This document shows positions 61,087 through 64,000 of a DNA stretch of 64,000 nucleotides, piece after piece. The stretch is taken from the NCBI RefSeq assembly GCF_004365875.1, contig NZ_SODF01000001.1, positions 1,550,001-1,614,000 of the forward strand. The letters are read 5' to 3'. Each line of letters begins with the position of its first letter. Position 1 is the first letter of the stretch. The DNA is from Kribbella kalugense (GTDB lineage Bacteria; Actinomycetota; Actinomycetes; Propionibacteriales; Kribbellaceae). The notes beneath the pieces are model-generated. The model was given only the letters and a program-made list of their open reading frames with translations, was not told the origin of the DNA and searched no databases. The position numbers and the translations under genes are program-made.

Positions 61087-62409
61087 CTACCTGATGCGCA
61101 TGCCGCTGATCGCGCGGGCGATCACCAAACGCTGGATTTCGGAGGTGCCCTCGAAGATGGTGTAGATCTTGGCGTCTCGGTGCATGCGTTCTACGGGGTA
61201 CTCGCGGGTGTAGCCGTTGCCGCCGAGGATTTGGATGGCTTCTTCAGTGACCTTGACCGCTACCTCGCCGGCCTTGAGTTTGGCCATGGAGCCTTCGCCG
61301 TGGCGGTAGTCGGGGGTTTCGCCTCGCATGAGGGCGGCCGACATGTTGGCTGCTCGCCACACCAGCAATCGAGCGGCGTCGATTTCCATGGCCATGTCGG
61401 CGAGTTTGAAGGCGATGCCCTGGTTGTCGATGATCGGGCGGCCGAATTGTTCGCGGGTTTTGGCGTAGTCGAGGGCTACTTCATAGGCGGCGCGGGCGAT
61501 GCCGATGGCTTGGGCGCCGACGATGTGGCGGGTCATTTCGAAGGTGGCCATCGATGCGTTGCGGCCGGACGAGCTGCCAGTTCCGGCCGCGGCCTCACGA
61601 GCTCGGGCGAGGCGTTCGTCTAGTTTTTCCTTGCCGCCTAGGACGTTGGCGGCGGGGATGCGGACGTTGTCGAAGAAGACGTCGGCGGTGTGGGAGGCGC
61701 GGAGGCCGTGCTTGCGGAGCTTGGTGCCCATCTCGAGCCCGTGCACCTCAGTGCGAGGTACGACGAAGGCAGCCTGGCCCTTCGTCCCGAGAGACGGATC
61801 GACCGTCGCGACCACGACGTGGATGTCGGCGATGCCACCGTTCGTCGCCCACGCCTTCTGACCGTTGATGACCCATTCGTCAGTGGCCGAGTCGTAGACG
61901 GCCCGAGTGCGGATCGCCGACACGTCCGAGCCTGCGCCAGGTTCGGACGAGCAGAAAGCAGCCACACGTACGTCGTCAACAGTGCCGTAGCACCGGCCCA
62001 TCCATTGGCTCCACTGTTCCGGCGTACCGTTCGAGAAGATCGCGGACGACGCAAGGCCGGTGCCCTTCAGGGACATCCCGATGCCGGCATCACCCCAGAA
62101 CAGTTCCTCGTGGACCAGCGGCATCAGTAGACCGGTCGGGTCGACGAACAGATTGATGTTCGCGTCGAGCCCGTACAGGCCGATCTTGGCGGCCTCCTGG
62201 ATCACCGGCCAGGGCGTCTCCTCGCGCTCGTCCCACTCCGAGGCTGCCGGGCGGATCACGTCGGCGGCGAAGGTGTGGGCCCAGTCGCGGATCTCCTTCT
62301 GCTCCTCGTTCAGAGCGAGGGAGAAGGAGCTCCAGCCCGGCTTGGACCGCTCGGCGCCGAGCTCGCCGGCGAGAGACATCACGTCCGCGGACACCACAGA
62401 GTCAGCCAT
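61087..62409 (-). CDS. Acyl-CoA dehydrogenase
   Basis: 440 residues from ATG 62409 (GGAGG six bases upstream; the ATG at 62415 is too close). FAD-binding and acyl-CoA signatures: [46 protein letters not shown]; active-site Glu in [29 protein letters not shown] near the end. Catalyses alpha,beta-dehydrogenation in beta-oxidation. Divergent TetR regulator probably controls it. Confidence 0.95.
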   Translation of the reverse strand: MADSVVSADVMSLAGELGAERSKPGWSSFSLALNEEQKEIRDWAHTFAADVIRPAASEWDEREETPWPVIQEAAKIGLYGLDANINLFVDPTGLLMPLVHEELFWGDAGIGMSLKGTGLASSAIFSNGTPEQWSQWMGRCYGTVDDVRVAAFCSSEPGAGSDVSAIRTRAVYDSATDEWVINGQKAWATNGGIADIHVVVATVDPSLGTKGQAAFVVPRTEVHGLEMGTKLRKHGLRASHTADVFFDNVRIPAANVLGGKEKLDERLARAREAAAGTGSSSGRNASMATFEMTRHIVGAQAIGIARAAYEVALDYAKTREQFGRPIIDNQGIAFKLADMAMEIDAARLLVWRAANMSAALMRGETPDYRHGEGSMAKLKAGEVAVKVTEEAIQILGGNGYTREYPVERMHRDAKIYTIFEGTSEIQRLVIARAISGMRIR

Positions 62410-62505
62410 CAACATCCTCCGACGAGCAGCAGGGGCAGTACGATGTTACCGACGAGTGTAACCGTCGTTTGCACCAGGGGGTACCGCTGTGGCTAAGATC
62501 GATCC

Positions 62506-63243
62506 ATGAGCTCCGCGCTGCTCGCGATCGGACGCCGCCGCACCACGGCGGAGCGCCGTCGCGACCGGGAGCGGGACATCATCCGCGCGACCCGGGAGTT
62601 GTTCGACGAGCGCGGCACGATCGACGCTCAGATCGACGATATCGCCAAGCGGGTCGGGATCAACAAGGCGCTGATCTATCGGCACTTCGCAGGCAAGGAA
62701 GAGCTGTTCGCGCTCACCCTCGTCGACTACCTCGGCGAGCTCGACAAAAGCCTCGACGAAGTAGACCACCCACGCCGGGCACCGCTCAATCGGCTAAGGG
62801 CGCTGAGTGAGGCGTTCGTCGACTTCTGCCTGGGCTATCCGGCCTTCACCGACTGCGCGATGAGCCTGCTGCGCAGGACCGGCGAGCAGCTGTTCGGCGA
62901 GATCACCGAGCCGGTGATGATGAAGCTGGGTACGGCGATGGCCGCGCCGCTGGAGCGGATCGCGGCGATCCTCGCGGCCGGTCAGCGGACCGGCGTGTTC
63001 GACGAGGTCGACACCGATTACCTGGCCAATCACCTGTACACGCAGACACTCGGATCGTTGCACATGGCAAGGGTCGGGTTGATCGTGTCGAGCGGGCAGC
63101 CGGGGCATCCGGTGGTGCATCATGCCGATGTCGGCACCGTCCGGTCGACGGCGATCACCGCCACGCTCGCCACCGCGGTCGGGCGAAAAGCCCTCAACCA
63201 CAGGACAACCACCCGCTCCGCTAGAGCAGGAGAGAAATCGTGA
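62506..63243 (+). CDS. TetR-family regulator of fatty-acid genes
   Basis: 245 residues. Helix-turn-helix ~20-65 with DIIRATRELFDERGTIDAQI, DDIAKRVGINKALIYRHF; ligand-binding helices beyond. It is divergent from the acyl-CoA dehydrogenase and its stop overlaps the thiolase start (GTGA), so it probably regulates both, in response to acyl-CoA. No clear operator palindrome was found in the 96-bp interval. Confidence 0.92.
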   Translation: MSSALLAIGRRRTTAERRRDRERDIIRATRELFDERGTIDAQIDDIAKRVGINKALIYRHFAGKEELFALTLVDYLGELDKSLDEVDHPRRAPLNRLRALSEAFVDFCLGYPAFTDCAMSLLRRTGEQLFGEITEPVMMKLGTAMAAPLERIAAILAAGQRTGVFDEVDTDYLANHLYTQTLGSLHMARVGLIVSSGQPGHPVVHHADVGTVRSTAITATLATAVGRKALNHRTTTRSARAGEKS

Positions 63244-64000
63244 CCGAGACCCGCAAGGTGGCCGTCGTCGCCGGCAACCGGATTCCGTTTGCCCGGCAGG
63301 ACAAGACGTACCGCCATGCCTCCAACTCCGACATGCTCACCGCCGCGCTGAACGGCCTGGTCGACCGGACCGGCCTCGGCGGCCAGGAGGTGGGCGAGGT
63401 GGTCGCCGGCGCGGTCCTCAAGCACGCCCGCGACTGGAACATGGTCCGCGAGGTGGTCCTCGGTTCCAAGCTCGCGCCGACCACCCCGGCGTACGACATC
63501 CAGCAGGCCTGTGGCACCGGGCTCGAGGCAGCGATCCTGGTCGGCAACAAGATCGCGCTCGGCCAGATCGACGCGGGCATCGCGGGTGGTGTCGACACCG
63601 CATCCGACGCGCCGGTCGCGGTCAACGACCACCTCCGCAACGTGCTGCTCGACCTCAACCGGGCCAAGACGTACCCGGACCGCCTGAAGGTCCTCGCCCG
63701 CGTCCGCCCGAAGGACGTCGTACCCGAGATCCCCCGCAACGCCGAGCCGCGCACCGGCAAGTCGATGGGCGACCACGCCGCGCTGACCGCGCTCGAGTGG
63801 GGCATCACCCGGGAGGCGCAGGACGAGCTCGCCTACCGCTCCCACATGAATCTGGCGAAGTCGTACGACCGCGGCTTCCAGAACGACCTGATCACGCCAT
63901 ACCTGGGCCTCGAGAAGGATCAGAACCTGCGGCCCGACACGACTCTGGAGAAGCTGGCCAAGCTCCGGACCGCGTACGGCAAGGGCGAGACCGCGACGAT
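63240..64000 (+). CDS. Acetyl-CoA C-acyltransferase (thiolase), N-terminal part cut by window end
   Basis: 253 residues are visible from GTG 63240 (CAGGAGAG upstream) and the frame is still open at base 64000. Starts TETRKVAVVAGNRIPFARQD; nucleophile Cys91 in IQQACGTGLEA; GGVDTASDAPVAV follows, as in FadI-type thiolases. The final step of beta-oxidation, matching the acyl-CoA dehydrogenase nearby. The His and second Cys sites lie beyond the window. Confidence 0.93.
   Translation, partial: MTETRKVAVVAGNRIPFARQDKTYRHASNSDMLTAALNGLVDRTGLGGQEVGEVVAGAVLKHARDWNMVREVVLGSKLAPTTPAYDIQQACGTGLEAAILVGNKIALGQIDAGIAGGVDTASDAPVAVNDHLRNVLLDLNRAKTYPDRLKVLARVRPKDVVPEIPRNAEPRTGKSMGDHAALTALEWGITREAQDELAYRSHMNLAKSYDRGFQNDLITPYLGLEKDQNLRPDTTLEKLAKLRTAYGKGETAT

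Noticed and set aside
1..64000. tRNA, rRNA or riboswitch genes
   Set aside because: None was recognised on either strand by reading; a covariance-model scan would be decisive.

Overview
The window is high-GC (about 68-70% by eye) actinobacterial chromosome. Secreted glycosidases, a DivIVA-like protein, MASE1/SpoIIE/STAS stress signalling, HTH-TPR regulators paired with kinases, RNHCP, DUF6326 and DUF6855 proteins and many GTG starts suggest a soil actinomycete of the Kribbella/Nocardioidales type. That placement rests on protein style, not on rRNA. No rRNA, tRNA or CRISPR array was seen.

Layout. 1-7.4 kb: the end of a copper-type P-type ATPase, a heavy-metal-domain protein with an APH-like kinase, then an overlapping PAP2 phosphatase / OmpR regulator / sensor kinase / COG4705 membrane protein set. 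7.4-14.4 kb: ordinary metabolic and regulatory genes (methyltransferase, DJ-1/PfpI, SDR, AraC regulator, hydrolases, GH3 glycosidase, RNHCP protein). 14.4-18.4 kb: a 719-bp non-coding stretch rich in inverted repeats, followed by a compact operon of flavohemoglobin, DivIVA-like coiled coil and a nitric oxide synthase oxygenase with an unusual membrane-spanning N-terminal extension. This is the most striking system here: NO production and NO detoxification in one transcript, with a possible polar or membrane scaffold.

18.4-31 kb: a secreted GH84 hexosaminidase, RNase H, a secreted beta-propeller, a large membrane patatin phospholipase with a membrane partner, a DUF2461-like protein and an MMPL exporter. 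31-35.5 kb: a decaying zone (frameshifted ABC-2 permease, a gene with an in-frame TAG, a DinB remnant) around an intact ArsR/SRPBCC/DUF6855 operon and YggT. 35.5-42.1 kb: MASE1-PP2C-HATPase phosphatase with a STAS partner, an MFS exporter opposite its probable ArsR-type regulator, and two alpha/beta hydrolases, one with a Glu/Pro repeat insert.

42.1-51.4 kb: accessory DNA with orphan membrane proteins, an IS3-type transposase remnant, an HTH-TPR regulator overlapping a kinase, a 32-codon membrane peptide, two resolvase-like paralogues, a DinB enzyme and a flavoprotein. 51.5-59.4 kb: two very similar HisKA_3/LuxR two-component pairs that face each other across a strip of broken genes; one is divergent from a DUF6326 protein, the other from an ABC exporter. 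59.5-61.1 kb: a membrane-protein N-terminus fused in frame to a catalytically complete tyrosine recombinase, marking a recombination scar. 61.1-64 kb: acyl-CoA dehydrogenase, TetR regulator and the start of a thiolase, a fatty-acid oxidation locus that continues past the window.
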